From Bidens hawaiensis (taxonomy: Eukaryota; Streptophyta; Magnoliopsida; Asterales; Asteraceae), in NCBI GenBank assembly GCA_021521415.1, contig JAIQDT010007679.1:1-64000 (forward strand): a DNA stretch of 64,000 bases, read 5' to 3'. Of the stretch, positions 46,075 to 58,268 are shown piece by piece. The position numbers and the translations under genes are program-made. The notes beneath the pieces were generated by a model. It was not told the origin of the DNA, ran no database searches, and worked only from the letters and a program-made list of their open reading frames with translations. Every line of letters starts with the position of its first letter. Within the stretch, counting starts at the first letter, position 1.

Positions 46075-46910
46075 TTATTAAAGATAAGGAAAGTAATAAT
46101 ATGTGGGGTTGTGATTGGCGCACGAATATTAGAGGGGGAGTGGAAGACGAACAATTTGATTCATCTCGAAACTTGCTTCAATAACATGAGTGGGCGAAAA
46201 ATAATGATTCGTCGGCTTGGGAACATGAAAGTCAAAGGGAGTTTGTGATAAAAGATATATGAAAAACCATAGAAAAGAATATGCTTCCGGAAGGGCCGAT
46301 ACAAACTATTTGGAATTGAAGCATTCCCAGGAAAGTTAATATTTTTATGTGGAGACTTCGATTGAATAGATTACCAACAAGGACTAAACTTTCTGACAAA
46401 GGTTTGGATAATCCTTTTATAATGTGACCATTTTGTTCTAAACACATTGAGACGGCTCAACATATTATTATCTCGTGTGCTATTGCGAAAAAGGCTTAAA
46501 TCGTAGTTCGGAAATGGATTTAGATTTTAGTTACTTCCCCAATGCAACCGGATACAATACAAATTTGGCTTGAGCATCGTAATTATTCGAAGAAGAAGAA
46601 GAACGTGCAGGAACAATTATTAGTATAATGTGGTGGGTGATTTGGAAACATAGGAATGAAGCCATCTACAATGCTAATGATTTGAAGGAGCTCATTTTTT
46701 ATTCGATAGTCAATTTTTAATTTTTATGGATTGTTACCGGAAACAAAAACATTATAATTTCGTGGACCATGTGGCTTCAAAACCCTCTTCTTTTCTTGTG
46801 ATTTTGTTTTTATGATGTTTGGTTAGCTTTTTCTAATCGTCATCTTTTTATATAAAAATGGTTGTTAAACGTTAAAAAAAAACAAAAACAAAACAAAAAA
46901 ACACAACTAT
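46075..46910 (+). pseudogene. LINE (L1-type) 3' end with zf-RVT domain
   Basis: One frame gives DSSAWEHESQREFVIKD, then PRKVNIFMWRLRLNRLPTR, LSDKGLDNPF and PFCSKHIETAQHIIISCAIA. This is the zinc-binding region that follows the RT in plant L1 elements. In-frame stops lie at about 46,257, 46,308, 46,425 and 46,498. A 3' UTR follows and ends in an A-rich tail at 46,873-46,905 (GTTAAAAAAAAACAAAAAC). 5'-truncated, as is typical of LINE insertions. The left limit is approximate. Confidence 0.8.
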
Positions 46911-48074
46911 AAGAGGTTAAGGTATTGTGTTAATTATATTTAACGTTTAAGTAATTCCATATGTTTTCAAATGATGACACCACATATTTCCAAGGATGGC
47001 ACGCCAACATCAAAATAAAGTGAAGTGACGAGAAATTGTATTTTTGGCTAGGCGTTTAAAATAAGTTAAATCGGAACATAAGTTACATGATTATCACTGA
47101 CGATACAAAAATTAGCTCAAAGTTAATGAATCCAACATAACTAACGATGAATCCAACGATGAAAGCGATCTCTCTAATCATTCATGATTGGTGTATTATT
47201 GATCCTTGAGCGCACTGTAGCGGATGGCCTAAGATTATAACTTAAAAGAACAATCATAATATATAATAGTTTTTTTCCTTTCAAATAGTCGTTTAGATAA
47301 TTGACGTGACGGGATACTAACTTACCCGATATCTCCATTTCACCTTCAGGACTCTGGAAGAAACCTATTATAAGTGAGAAGATCTCTTGACCCAGCTTGA
47401 AACCCACTGTTTTTTATGATGTGTGAGACTTGAAAGCATCCTCATCTTTATTTGAGTGTCTCACATCATGTAGTTGGGCTAGAGATCATTGTCAACCAAT
47501 AATTACCGTTTATGCAAGTTACCATAATGCCCCCTTGGAAGAATATTTATTTTCTAAATAATTAAATGCACAGGTGGCCATGGTCATAAAGTTATAACTA
47601 GCCAAAGGTATCTACGCAATATTGTATTCATAAACAAGGCAATTAAGTTGCAATCATAGCTGTACTTTGTTTTATAACACACCTATTGACATCATTAGCG
47701 TGTTTAATATCAGTTTGTATTAACTAATTTATATCTTCAACTAGTTGATATGAAAATAAAATTAATGTCAAACTTGTTTTAATAGCACCAATAAGAAAAA
47801 ATAAATGCTAACTATATAAAGATCATTAGAGTTGTACAATAATAAAATAATATTCATCAAATATGTGAAGTAATAATACACAATAAGACTTTGTAATACT
47901 GAAATACACCAAAGTTTGTTTCTCAAAGATATTATGATTACATATTCGTGTTACTAGTTATTATTACAGACATAAGGGTAGAGTAGCTCTCATTATATAA
48001 ACAAAGGACTAATACATCACTTGCTTGGTGTCAACTTCTCAAATTAGCTTTTCACTTCGTTTCACTTTTAATTA
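46911..48074. other. A/T-rich region, no gene recognised
   Basis: No coding frame with recognisable content. A stem-loop lies at 47,416-47,469. No other repeat was identified. Confidence 0.4.
47416..47469. repeat. short inverted repeat (ATGATGTG-AGAC stem)
   Basis: ATGATGTGTGAGACTT on the left and the complement of ATGATGTGAGACAC on the right, separated by about 28 bases. Could be the tip of a MITE or a chance hairpin. Confidence 0.45.
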
Positions 48075-48175
48075 ACGTCATTAGCTCGATGGTAGCGGTG
48101 TCTCTTCAAAAGGGCCTTAAAACTTGCCAACCTCTCCTTACTTCAAGTTCGAATCCTTCCCAATTGTGCTCGCAC
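48075..48175 (+). mobile_element. tRNA-derived SINE-like unit, forward
   Basis: TTAGCTCGATGG at 48,081-48,092 resembles a Pol III A box, and AGTTCGAATCC at 48,146-48,156 resembles a B box. No cloverleaf can be drawn, so it is not a functional tRNA gene. Confidence 0.55.
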
Positions 48176-48285
48176 ATATTTACAGATTTGTACTTAAGGA
48201 TTGAACCACAGACCTCTTCAGAAGGAAACCAATTAGTGGAAAACCTCTTGGCCACCGAGCTAACTCATGATGACTGAGTGAAAAC
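48176..48285 (-). mobile_element. tRNA-derived SINE-like unit, reverse
   Basis: The minus strand reads GAGTTAGCTCGGTGGC (A box, 48,251-48,266) and GGTTCAATCC (B box, 48,198-48,207). It is tail-to-tail with the preceding unit. Confidence 0.55.
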
Positions 48286-49094
48286 AAAATGAAAACATTT
48301 AAAACCATTTTAACTTTATTTTTACTATTTTTAAAAAATAGTTGTTATATGACCACCTTCATTGTGTTGTTAAGTAAAAAAATCATCTTGTTAAACATAT
48401 ATAACAAATTTTCCATATTTACATGGATACATCAAGAAATGGCCATTCTCCTTGGTTAATTTATAGGTTACATAACTAGTGTCTTCCTATTTAGAAACAA
48501 GTACTAACAATTAGTTTCATCACTAAGTTCATTCAGTTATATCCCTAATGATATAGTTAATTTAATTGTGGGTCATTTAAGAATTGGAGCCTAATATTTT
48601 GGCAAGCTTCACGTGGCCTTCTTTTCTTGAAAACGGCAAAACCTTTAGTTAGGCTAGCGCCAACTTCTAGTACAACTTATATAAAAACATTGAACTCGTA
48701 AAATCATTGTGGTACCAAGATGAGTATAGACTATATATAGACTTATCACTTATGTCATGTTGACATGTAGTACAATTTAATAAAAGCTTTCATACTTCAG
48801 TTATGATATAATATATTGTTTTTTTATCAATCGATAATTATAAAGGAGACACTATTTTTATAATGACGGGGCCATGTATTAATGTGGAAAAGGAAAATAA
48901 ACGGGCAATAAAATAGGAAGCCATAAAGGTAAAAATAAGAAAATATGGAAGGAGTAAATCAGGAATGGATTAGGATCAAAATTTCAAAGGTAACGTTAAA
49001 TATTGTTTTTACAGTTTTCTATATAATGTAAACGATACAAAGACAGAAACACGTTAATAAAGAAATTAAACACATGGGTGTTGATTTCTCATCT
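48286..49094. other. A/T-rich region, nothing recognised
   Basis: Very A/T-rich and without coding frames, tandem repeats or clear element ends. Confidence 0.4.
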
Positions 49095-49282
49095 TCGGTT
49101 TTTGAAATTTTGATTGAGCAATTACATAATCTTCTTTTGCATTATCAAATGTTTCTTTTTCAACCGCAAAAATTAAAGCATTGTTTAAGTACTCATCACC
49201 CATTCAATTGTGCAGAATCGTCTTGATATGTTTCATTTTACAAAAACATCTTTCAACGGCTGAGGTTGCAACTAGTTAAACC
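49095..49282 (-). pseudogene. hAT transposase C-terminus (dimerisation domain), left arm
   Basis: The minus strand reads VATSAVERCFCKMKHIKTILHN, a stop, then MGDEYLNNALIFAVEKET. This fits the hAT dimerisation domain (ATASVERxFSxMKxIK...R). Only the last ~60 residues remain. Confidence 0.75.
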
Positions 49283-49512
49283 AACGCTAGCTTCAATATT
49301 CTACAAACCGGAAATCCTGCCACTTTTCATTTGGTTTATCGAAAATTGAAGCTAGCGTAGGTTTTACTGGTTACACCTGCAACCGTAGAAATGTGTTTAT
49401 CTAAAATGTAGCTTATCAAGACAGATTTTCACAATCGAATAGGTGATGACCATTTGAATAATGCTTTAATTTGTGCAGTCGAAAGAGAAACTTTTTATAA
49501 AGTTAAAGAATA
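49283..49512 (+). pseudogene. hAT transposase C-terminus, right arm of an inverted pair
   Basis: The plus strand from about 49,366 reads ATVEMCLSKM, a stop, LIKTDFHNRIGDDHLNNAL and ICAVERET. It is homologous to the left arm but on the other strand. The arms meet in AACGCTAGCTTCAAT ... ATTGAAGCTAGCGTA, an exact 13-bp-plus inverted repeat around 49,283-49,350. Confidence 0.75.
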
Positions 49513-49771
49513 GGAAGTAATGACTCGATTTCATGCTTTCAAAACCGAATATGAGAAATCTGCACCCCATGTGTTTAAAATTTATTTATTATCGTGTTTT
49601 TATATTTGTTTCGTTTACATGTATGAAATATGATAAAATAAATTGAACTTTAAACACTAAACAACGAACATAAAACAAATATCGTGAATGATTTATGATA
49701 GCGGAGGCTACCCATACTAAGCTTATACATCCGTCCTGGAGTAAATCACACGGTAAATCATGGTCCATTAA
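49513..49771. other. short intergenic stretch, probably old LTR
   Basis: Lies directly after the copia PPT when read on the minus strand, so it may contain decayed LTR sequence. No end could be fixed. Confidence 0.3.
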
Positions 49772-49985
49772 CCCCCCAGTTGGCGCGTTGGCGCGTGTAA
49801 GTTTGTAACGCCCAACTTGCCAAGAATAACTTGAAGGATTTGTGTCCTTAACAGTTTCGTGATAACATCCGTAGTTTCTTCCTTTGTGTTGATTGCCATG
49901 GGTTTAATAACCTTTGGTTTGACTCTTTTCTTTAAAAAAAACAGTCCATTTCAACGTGTTTTGTTCGTTCATGGTAGACGTGATT
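49772..49985 (-). pseudogene. copia RNase H C-terminus fragment
   Basis: The minus strand gives YHERTKHVEMDCFF, a shift, then VIKPMAINTKEETTDVITK and GKLGVTNLHAPT. This is the end of a copia polyprotein (compare KHIE and ADxFTK in the usual family sequence). A G-rich PPT-like CTGGGGGGT follows at 49,771-49,779. It is unrelated to copia C in sequence. Confidence 0.8.
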
Positions 49986-50605
49986 TTGTTGACAAATGTT
50001 ATTATTTTAAACGTATTACCGATTGATACGATGAAATGCAAGGACAAAAACACTAAATCGACCTTAGGTTTTATTTAAATGAATAATAATAATAATTTTC
50101 TCATTTCGATGTAATGTTATTTGTCTTATTTCGAATTACTTGTGTGCTTGAAAAGTTCATTCAATAAATAAATATATTGTTACTATTAATAGTGTTATAA
50201 CTTTATGAGTAACTTGTGCGTTACGCCCGGGTGTATTCCGCTTAAAAGCCAAGGTGTTACACTATTCAATGTCTTTTCCTTATGCGATGGATTGCCTTTA
50301 CATATTTCGCGTTACACAACATATTAAAATAATAAAAGGCAGCTAAATGGCCTATCGCACTATGCGACAGCCAAACTTTGAGCTCCGTCGTGATACGCGA
50401 CATAATGGAATTTTTTCTATAAAAGGAGGCCATGGGGTGGATGTGTTATGCATCCCAAAACACTTTCCTTTTCACATAATTAACCTCGATTTTTGTGCCA
50501 TGATCCCAACAATCCAACGAGTCTAGTTTCTCGAAGCAACAACTGGCATTGTTCTATTTCACCCGACGACTAGTATGAGTGCTGCTCTCTCTAAGCTTAG
50601 CCATT
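49986..50605. other. region before the Athila LTR, no gene recognised
   Basis: Contains TATAAAAGG at 50,418-50,426 and several CG-containing words (GCGACA, GATACGCGACA) but no coding frame. It might be an old LTR promoter, which cannot be shown here. Confidence 0.35.
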
Positions 50606-52794
50606 TGATGTATAAGAAATTATACATCTTTTCAGCACCAGAATAGCTCCAAACAAGTGTAATTTCGGCAACTATATCAGAAAAATAACCACTAATGTTT
50701 ATGATTACTATCTATAGGTAAATATAGTCCTAAGGAATAAAACACACTGAAATACGAAGGAAAAAAGAGATAAATAGTGAAAACTAACAAGACATGCCCC
50801 ATGGTGAATCAAGACATGACCATGCCTAGAGCATATGAAATAAACACAAAAATCAAGAAGTCAAGACATGACCATGTTAACTAAAACCCCCCAAGTTATC
50901 AAAGGCAATAAGAAAAGACAAAATAGAAGGTTCTGAAGCAAAACACGGCCATGCCTTCCCAAAACCGGCCATGCCTTCTGTAACAAGAGAAAATGACAAA
51001 ACATGAAGCATTTCAACTGTTGCTGAACTCAACACGGCCGTGACTTTCTTAGCACGACTGTGCTACCCTTGAGCTGTATAATCTGACATGGTTAAATAAT
51101 GCAGCAGGACAAAAATGACAACACGACTGTGCCTTGCTTAGCACAACCGTACCTTGAGGGTCTGATGAGCCTATAATTTGAATGTTCTTCTCCTTAATTT
51201 AGAGGACTTTAACAACCTTTTGAGGAGGATTCAATCTCTCCAACCATTTCCTTTCATCACCATTAATAAGGGAAGCAATCTCATTCATCCAACACTTGAA
51301 TATTAAGGATAATAAGCTTTTGTGAGAAGTCATTAGCATCAAAGATTAGTCATCCAAATTGGTTAGATTGTTTCAATTTGATCATGTGTGTATCTATTAC
51401 TTTGATAATTATCATTATGTATATTATTGCCAAAACTTACATTGTATCATGTTGGTTTATAATGAATCTTAATTAAAGTTTGATAATGTTAGTAAAACAT
51501 GTGATAGGTTTTATAACTAATGGTTGTGTTGCAATTATCACTCGATGAGCAATGTTAAAAAAACTCTTAAAAGATACCCCAAGTGCTAAACTTTACGATA
51601 ATCCGAGAAGATTCTAGTCTTGCGAAGCCTATGCTAACCTTAAAATAGACACCAAGACCCCGAACTTGATGATAAGTCGAGAAATCACTATTCTTGTGAA
51701 GACTTCGTTGATAAATAAAGAATCCTTAAAATCAACCCCCAAACATCGAGCTTGACGATAAGCCGGGGAACTACCACTTTTGTGAGGGTTTAGGGAATAA
51801 ATTAGGAAACCTTTAAAGAGCCACCAATATTCCGAACTTGATGATGAGTCAAGAAATCGCCATTCTTGTAAGGGCTTGGTTGGGGAAAAACATGAATCTT
51901 AATATTGACATAAACCAAATGGAATATTAATAGTGATTGACCATTTTAGAATGAGAACTATCAACAATGTTATGGAAATGGATTGTTGGTGTTCATCCAT
52001 TAAGATCGGTTAATTACTCGTTGAGTGATTGTGCAACATAACCAATTTAAAGCAATTCTTAAGTGGTTATTACATGAGTTCTATAATTGTTCAAGAGTTG
52101 TGAGGGTTAAGATTTGGTAATTTAATGTTAATCCTTTAAGACTCAACTAATCATAATTGGTATTTTAGGCATTATATAAGGGTTATTTTACTAAAGTATC
52201 AAGGACAATTCATGTAGTAATTTAAGGTATTGTCTCATCTTTAAAGTGAGTTAATTTATATTTATTTAAAACCACTTGCTTACATAAAATGATGTATTAG
52301 TAAAATGGGTCAAGATTTATCTCTTTCTTTAATTATCAGGTAATAACATGACCATGTTATTCTCACATTTAATCACCATCGCAACATCTAGATCACATGT
52401 TTACTAATCAACTATCAAACTTAGTTAAGAGGATTTTTAACCAAGATAATACCCTTTTATCTTTAATTTTTTCCACCTTAAAATATAAAAACCCAAAAAT
52501 ATTGTCTTTTATTTTATTTCTCTTAGAACTTTCTTTACTAAAAACCTAAACCAAAATGATCTCTACTTCCGGTTAAATAAATACAACGATTAAGTAGTAA
52601 AACTCTATAAGTGTGTTCGTGGATCGATACTTGGTTCTTACCTATACTATACTACACATACGATTGGTACACTTGCCTATTTGTGTGTGGTTTAGTTAAG
52701 ATAATAATTATTTTTATAAATTTAAAACTCAACATTGTGTTAACAGAGCTTAGTAAAAATTAACACATTTTTCTACTACATCCATAACACATCA
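50606..52794 (+). repeat. Athila 5' LTR
   Basis: About 2.19 kb, from TGATGTATAAG to ATAACACATCA, then six bases and the PBS. It contains a CACGGCC(G/A)TG-type motif cluster (50,940-51,160), a four-unit tandem repeat (51,576-51,910) and the GGTACACTTGCC element near 52,665 that also occurs in the solo LTR at 59,986 in reverse. Confidence 0.75.
51576..51910 (+). repeat. tandem repeat in the Athila LTR, about 82 bp x 4
   Basis: Units begin near 51,576, 51,654, 51,737 and 51,823. Each contains a form of CGAACTTGATGATAAGTCGAG followed by ATTCTTGTGAAG. Divergence between units is high. Confidence 0.8.
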
Positions 52795-52800
52795 AGTTTT

Positions 52801-52818
52801 TGGCGCCGTTGTTGGGGA
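52801..52818 (+). promoter_or_regulatory. Athila primer-binding site
   Basis: TGGCGCCGTTGTTGGGGA, one change from the usual Athila PBS complementary to Asp-tRNA. Confidence 0.9.
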
Positions 52819-53190
52819 CACACGGTGAATTTTTACAAACAATCCGAGTATTTATTAAACCTTTTTTATTATATATATATATTTTAAAACCTACTAAAAA
52901 TAACGAGACCACAAATATTTTTTCTATATTCTTTATTTTGCATTTTAGTTTATCTTCTAGTTGATAAGTTGTTTTTCTTAGTTTAAATTTTTAGTTGTAC
53001 TTTTATATCTTTACTTTCTTAGTTAGTGTATGTCCTCTACATCTACTCCCGACCTCATTTCACCACTTTCCGAACCTGAACGCCACTTCCACCAAAGAAA
53101 ACGCACTCAAGAACGTAAAGCAACCAAAGGAGTTAAGGGCGAACCAGAGGAAGGTACATCAACTGAGGAGAACCAAGAAGAGCCTATAAG
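52819..53190 (+). other. Athila leader
   Basis: Untranslated leader between PBS and gag. It includes an AT microsatellite near 52,871 and, near its end, a short run of Lys/Glu/Gln-rich codons (NVKQPKELRANQRK) that may be the true gag N-terminus. Confidence 0.5.
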
Positions 53191-54375
53191 GTGGAACTAA
53201 ATAACGAGCTAAACATGAGCCAATATGGTAAGCCGACACTCAACGGCTATGGAAATAGCATTGCACCACCCGAAGTACTTCAAAACTTCGAAATTAAATC
53301 TAGTATCATTCATATGATCAAAAATTATGTCCAATTTCATGGACTTCTCGACGAAGATCCTTCATCTCATATTTCCTGATTCCTTCAAATATGTGGAACT
53401 TTCAAAATTCAGCATTGCTCGGAAGATTAAGTTGGGCTTAAACTCTTTCCATTTTCGCTTTAAGGCAATTTCTTGGAATGGCTTAAATCTTTGCCACTGG
53501 AACCATCACTGATTGGCTACATATGGTGGAGCATTTCCTTCTAAAATATTTTCCACCCGATAAAACTGTCAAGTACCGCGCCAGCATCACCGGATTCCAG
53601 ACAGATTAAGACGAGTCACTACATGCAGCATGGGAGAGATACAAGAACATTCTTCAATGATGTCCGCACCATGTATTAAACAAATGGCTTCAATATCAAA
53701 CTTTCTTCGACACTCAAAATAGCCAAAACAAACAAACAATCGATAAAATCGTTGGTTTGGATCTCGAAACCTCAATCACCAATGAGGCATTCGAGATCTT
53801 AGAAAAATCTGCCAAGAAACGCTTTGCCTATAATCCACCACGATCAACCACATCACACAAAGGCATACACCATGTCGATAATAGCACCTTCATCTCTGCA
53901 CAATTCGAGTCTCTTTCGAATACATTTGAACAACTTCAGTTTGAGCTAATCAAAGCAAAGGTGAAATGTGATAGGTGTGGGGGAGATCACAAAGTCAAAT
54001 ACGGCCAGAGTATAACCATCGAAGAATGTGATTATGTAAGTTGACAAAATAACACTTATGTCAACAATTACAACCCTGGTTGGAGAAACCATTCGAACTT
54101 CAGTGGAGGGACGAAGCTAACAATCAAGCCAACCCTCTCAACCTAAACCTCCATACCAGAGCCAACATATACCAACCAACAATCAAGTAGTGGATCTACA
54201 GTGGAGACTCTACTGATGCAACTCATAGCAAGTACTGACGCTTCAAACAAATTAACCGATGATGGTTTCATGAAGAATGAAATGGAGCTAAGGAACCAAA
54301 AGACTTCTTTGCAAATCATTGAAAACCAAGTAGGTCAGTTAGCCGAGCTGCTGTTTGAGAGACCACCTTGAGAAC
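53191..54375 (+). pseudogene. Athila gag
   Basis: Pieces in order: GNSIAPPEVLQNFEIKSSII, NYVQFHGLLDEDPSSHIS, FKIQH, FPPDKTVKYRASI, AWERYKNILQ, then LETSITNEAFEILEKSAK and CDRCGGDHKVKYG at about 53,970-54,005. The last should be CX2CX4HX4C but lacks the final Cys. This matches the layout of Athila gag with its retrotransposon gag domain and knuckle. There are at least eight stops or shifts. The start is uncertain. Confidence 0.82.
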
Positions 54376-55258
54376 TCCCTATTAACACAATTACCAATCC
54401 CAATGCTCAAGCCAATTCCATAACCCTTAGAAGTGGAAGTATTGCCATAATCAATTCACCAGTCACACCTATCCAATCTGAAGATGAGACCCAGGTTCTT
54501 GACACACCCGAAACTCAACTTATTCCTAAAATTGTCAAAGAACCTGTGAAACCATATGTTCCACCAATTCCTTATCCAACTCACCTGAAGCGGGAAAAGA
54601 TGGAGGCACAATATAGCAAATTCCTAGAACTCTTTAAGCAATCGCATATTAACCTTCCAATTATAGAAGCTATTTCACAAATGTCAAAATATGCAAAGCT
54701 TTTAAAAGAAGTTCTATCCAACAAAATGAAGCTAGAATAGTTATCCCACGTGATACTCAATGAAGAATGCTCTACCAATCTCTAGAACAAGCTTCCAAAG
54801 AAGATGACTGACCCAGGAAGTTTCACTATCCCCTGTTTGTTTATCAGCAACGCCTTAGCCGATTTAGAAGCCAGAATTAACCTCATGCCTCACACGATGT
54901 TCTCCAAGTTAGGACTAGGAGAACCCACTCTAACCTGTATGAGCATTCAGCTAGCTAATAGATCAGTGAAATATCCAAGAGACATAGCTGAGAAGATGTT
55001 CATCAAAATCGACAAGTTTGTAATTCCATTGACTTCGTTATTCTAGACATAGATGTACACACTTTTGTACCTCTTGTATTAGGAAGAGCACTCTTAGCTA
55101 CCGCTAGAGCACTCATAGACGTTTGCACCGGCAAACTCACGCTTAGGGTAGAGGATGAGGAAGTAACTTTTGACATAGGGAAGTCAATGAAACACCCACA
55201 GTACACAGATGATTTTGCATACTTCTTGGATATCTGTGAATCAATAGTGAGCTGTTAA
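54376..55258 (+). pseudogene. Athila protease
   Basis: A linker with TLRSGSIA-like and YVPPIPYPTHLKREKMEAQ, then the protease region from 54,804: DPGSFTIPCLF, DLEARINLMP, LGLGEPTLTCMSIQLA. The active site should be D-L-G, but the third position is Glu (54,867-54,869), so it is dead. A shift near 55,045 puts the VPLVLGRALLATARALIDV-like end in another frame, closing with LTLRVEDEEVTFD. Confidence 0.8.
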
Positions 55259-57000
55259 TTAAGGAAAACAATTGAGAAAGAAGCATGTGACACGCAACTG
55301 ATTGAAGAAAAAGCGCATGTTGTCGATATGGAAAATCAAGCTGTGGATGAAGAAGAAAGCAACTCCAAAGACACATTTGAAGAAGTAGATAGAGATCTAG
55401 AACCTAAAGCCAAACCCTCTGTTGAAGATCTACCGAATTTAGGAATTACCCAAACACCTGGAGTATGCTTTCCTCGAAGGCAATTCTCAATTGCATGTTA
55501 TCATTTCCTCTAATCTCTCAAGCAATGAAAAAGAAAGACTTCTAGAAGTTCATAAATCTCACAAAAAAGACATCGCTTGGAAAATAATGGACATCAAAGG
55601 CATCAACCAGTCATTTTGCCCTCGCAAGATTTTGATGGAATATTACTTCAAACCCGTAGTGCAGCACCAGAGATGACTGAATTCAAATATGCAAGATGTG
55701 GTGTAAAAGGAAGTTCTCAAACTGCTTGATGCATGATTGATTTACCCCATATCTGATTCTCCATGGGTAAGTCATCTTCAAGTAGTCTCGAAGAAAGACA
55801 AAATGACGGTGGTCACCAATGACAAGAACGAGTCGATTCCTCTGAGAACCGTCACGGGATGGAGAGTTTGCATAGACTATCGCAAACTCAACAATGCCAC
55901 CAGGAAGTATCGTTTTCCTCTCTCGTTCATCAATCAAATACTCGAGCGTCTATCAGGAAAGGTGTAGTAATGTTTCCTTGACAGATTCTCTGGTTATTTT
56001 CAAATTCTGATATCTCCCAAATATCAAGATAAGACAACATTCACATGTCCATATGGCAGATTTGCATACTGACGAATGCTCTTTGGATTGTGTAATGCTC
56101 CAGCTACCTTTCAACGTTGAATGGTAGTTTCATGACATTATTGAAGGTTCAATGGAAGTTTTCATGGAAAGTTTCTCTGTCTTTGGCGACTCTTTCAATA
56201 TATGTCTAGAAAACCTGAAAAAGATGTTAACAAGATGTGAAGAAGCCAATCTTGTGTTAAATTTGGAAAATGTCACTTTGTGGTTAAAGAAGGCATTGTT
56301 GTCAGGCACAAGATATCTCAGGCTGGTTTAGAAGTGGACAGAGCCAAAGTAGAAACTATTTCTAAACTTCCACCGCCTGCATATGTTAAAGCTATTCAAA
56401 GTTTTCTTGGCCATTCAGGTTTCTATCACCGTTTCATCAAAGACTTTTCAAACATAGCCGACAAAAATTCTTGAAAAGGATGCTCCATTCATATTATCTA
56501 AAAAATGTTTGGATGCATTCCAAATTTTGAAGAACAAACTCGTGGACGCTTCAATCATGGTAGCCCCAGACTGGACATTTCCATTCAAATTTATGTATGA
56601 TGCAAGTGATTTCGCAGTTGGAGTAGTCCTAGGGTAAAGGAAAGATAAGCATTTTCATCTTATCTACTACGCCAACAAGACACTTAATGATGCTCAAGAA
56701 AATTACACAACTACCAAGAATGAGCTTCTGGCCTTAGTCTTCTCTTTCGAAAAATTCCGGTTATATCTTGTTCTTTTGAAAACCATTATTTACACTGATC
56801 ATGAAGCGATTAAATATTTGTTCATAAAACAAGATGCTAAATCCCGCCTGATCCGATGGATTTTACTTCTACAAGAATCCGACATCGAAATCAAGGACAA
56901 GAATGGTTCTGAAAATGTTGCAGCTGATCATCTTTCTCGTCTGGAATGCCCAGCTTCACAAGAAAAAATTGAGAGAAACATATACGACAACTTTCCCCAA
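55259..57000 (+). pseudogene. Athila reverse transcriptase and RNase H
   Basis: RT pieces: VSKKDKMTVVTNDKNE, GWRVCIDYRKLNNATRK (55,860-55,900), PLSFINQILERLSG, RMLFGLCNAPATFQR (about 56,073-56,115). Then FMESFSVFGDSFN at 56,161, where the catalytic FMDDFS has become FMES, so both Asp are lost. RNase H from 56,560: FKFMYDASDFAVG, TTKNELLALVFSFEKFR, YTDHEAIKYLFIKQDAK, DHLSRLE. At least ten breaks. Confidence 0.83.
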
Positions 57001-58268
57001 GAATTTCTCATGCATATCCAGACTCGTGAAGGAAAACATCCTTGGTTCGCTGATATCGCAACCTACAACACTAGTGGAATCATTCTCAAGGTAATGACAT
57101 ATCAGCAAAGGAAGAAATTCTTTACACATATCAAATATTACCTTTGGGAAAACCCATACTTATTTTTCATATGAGCTGATAATGTTATCCGAAGATGTGT
57201 ATATGTAGATGAAGTACACAAGATACTATAACAGTGTCATGAAGGACCATCAGGAGGCCACCATGGAGCATCGACAACTGCAATGAGAGTATTTGGCGCT
57301 GGCTCCTACTGGCCTACAATCTATGGAGAGGCAAATGAAAGGGTTAGCTTACGCGATGCATGCCAACGTTCCATCAATATCTCATCTCGAGATGAAATGT
57401 TACAAAGACTAATTCAGGTATGTGAGATATTTGACGTTTGGGGAATCAATTTTATGGGACCATTCCCAACATCATTTGGTCATCACTACATCCTAGTTGC
57501 AGTAGACTACGAATAAATATGGATCGAAGCCCAAGCTTTACCCACCAATGATGCTAGGATGGTAGTCACGTTCTTGAAGAAATTATTCTCACATTTTGGT
57601 ATTCCCAAGGCACTTATAAGCGATCGAGGAACACACTTCTGTAATACGCAAATGGAGAAAGTATTGGCTAGATACGGGTTTCATCATCAACTCGCTACAC
57701 CTTACCACCCGCAAACAAGTGGTCAAATGGAAGTTAAAAATTGGGGTATCAAACAAATCTTAGAGAAAACTGTGAGTCAAAATCACGAAGATTGGTCGGA
57801 AAAATTGGGCGACGCTCTGTGGGCTTTCTGCATTGTACACAATACTCTAATAAGCACAACATGATTTAAATTGGTGTACGGAAAGGTGTGTCATATTCTC
57901 GTTGAACTTGAGCATAAAGCATATTGGGCACTTAAAACTGCCAATCTTGATCTAAAATCTGAGGGAGAAAACAAAGTTAACCAACTTCACGAGCTAGAAG
58001 AACTAAGGATGTAAGCGTGCGAAAATTCACAGATTTCCAAATAAATGATGAAAAGACTTCTGACGCACACGTAAAAGGTGAAAAATATTTTAAATCACAC
58101 AACCAGGTACTCCTATATAACTTTCACCTACGTTTATTTCATGGAAAGTTAAAATCTAGATGGTCTGGCCCTTTTACGGTTAAGGAAGTTTTTGATCATG
58201 GAGCCGTTGAACTTGCTCAAAAAGATGGACATAGCTTTAAGGTAAACATTCATAGACTTAAACTTTAA
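57001..58268 (+). pseudogene. Athila integrase
   Basis: A zinc region remnant ([17 protein letters not shown]), [19 protein letters not shown] (first Asp replaced or shifted), ISDRGTHFCNTQMEKVL, HPQTSGQMEVKN (catalytic Glu), then a C-terminal block RLFHGKLKSRWSGPFTVKE and GHSFKVNIHRLKL ending at 58,268. Stops at about 57,174, 57,228, 57,514 and 57,862 split the chain. Confidence 0.83.

Noticed and set aside
48081..48156. Functional tRNA gene
   Set aside because: A and B box words are present, but no acceptor stem or anticodon arm can be drawn. A SINE-like unit fits better.
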